NCBI RefSeq assembly: GCF_042652345.1
Contig: NZ_JBHSJJ010000004.1
Location: 124,001-188,000 of the forward strand
Reading direction: 5' to 3'
Source of the DNA: Negadavirga shengliensis
GTDB taxonomy: Bacteria; Bacteroidota; Bacteroidia; Cytophagales; Cyclobacteriaceae
DNA length: 64,000 bases
Shown: one piece after another, positions 63,855 through 64,000 of the stretch
How the letters are laid out: each line of letters begins with the position of its first letter
Position numbering within the stretch: position 1 is the first letter of the stretch
Notes under the pieces: model-generated
What the model was told of the DNA's origin: nothing
The model's input: only the letters and a program-made list of their open reading frames with translations
Databases searched by the model: none
Program-made: the position numbers and the translations under genes

Positions 63855-64000
63855 TAAATAGGGCACTGATAAATATCCAAATATTACATTTCGCACTCCT
63901 TTCAAAAGTTTGATGAAATGCTGTCCGCTATGAAGTTACCCCTGATAAAGCAGGGGCGGCTTACTTGATATTTATAAGGCATTGTTTGAATATCGTAAGG

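Noticed and set aside
63930..63960. CCCCTG/CAGGGG hairpin near the window end
   Set aside because: Six-bp stem without a T-run and no gene close enough; not called a terminator.

Overview
The window looks like chromosome from a free-living, glycan-degrading member of the Bacteroidota, most probably Cytophagales and perhaps Cyclobacteriaceae (family-level placement is inference). Evidence: a SusC/SusD pair with the VVVVGYG motif, a type IX secretion C-terminal domain on a giant secreted protein, many lipoproteins and Tat-signalled Gfo/Idh/MocA oxidoreductases, an ABC-F of the YbiT type, large FG-GAP/ASPIC lipoproteins, and starts that mostly lack a Shine-Dalgarno sequence. No plasmid, phage, CRISPR array or complete insertion sequence was seen.

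Layout. 0-10 kb: a secreted amidohydrolase, a membrane acyltransferase-like protein next to a GH109-like protein, then a minus-strand run of ABC-F ATPase, sodium/solute symporter and RlmI-like rRNA methyltransferase, and a Bcr/CflA drug exporter. 10-18.1 kb: one 2693-residue multi-domain surface protein (propeller, Ca-binding Asp-rich segment, malectin, Ig, kelch, four malectin-like units alternating with three PKD domains, T9SS tail). 18.2-22 kb: two identical tRNA-Glu genes, a 1-Cys peroxiredoxin, and a three-gene unit of KAS III-like enzyme, sugar lactonase and L-rhamnose/L-fucose mutarotase. 22-27.5 kb: a minus-strand operon with a ThuA/propeller/HEAT/azurin fusion lipoprotein, a TIM-barrel sugar epimerase and an oxidoreductase. 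28-46.6 kb: a PUL-like island made of an AraC regulator, an alginate-lyase-like protein, three paralogous FG-GAP/ASPIC lipoproteins of about 1100 residues, a small lipoprotein and SusD/SusC. Its two arms converge on a MntA/HepT toxin-antitoxin pair. 47-51 kb: housekeeping genes (nucleotidase, MsrB, aminotransferase, methyltransferase). 51-61 kb: a DUF1080 hydrolase, two more Tat-exported oxidoreductases, a GMC oxidoreductase with its gluconate-dehydrogenase-subunit-3 partner, a PrxQ-type peroxiredoxin and a DMT transporter. 61-64 kb: a gene-poor stretch with repeat remnants, a second AraC regulator and a secreted SnoaL-like protein.

How it may fit together (inference). Periplasmic FAD oxidation of sugars (GMC/subunit 3), 3-keto-glycoside hydrolysis (DUF1080), several Gfo/Idh/MocA enzymes and a sugar epimerase suggest a dispersed 3-keto-glycoside route. 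No CxxCH cytochrome was noticed among the products annotated here, but there is an azurin-like copper domain fused to a ThuA/PVC-type dehydrogenase. The FG-GAP/ASPIC plus SusCD island has no recognisable glycoside hydrolase and is the best candidate for an uncharacterised surface system.
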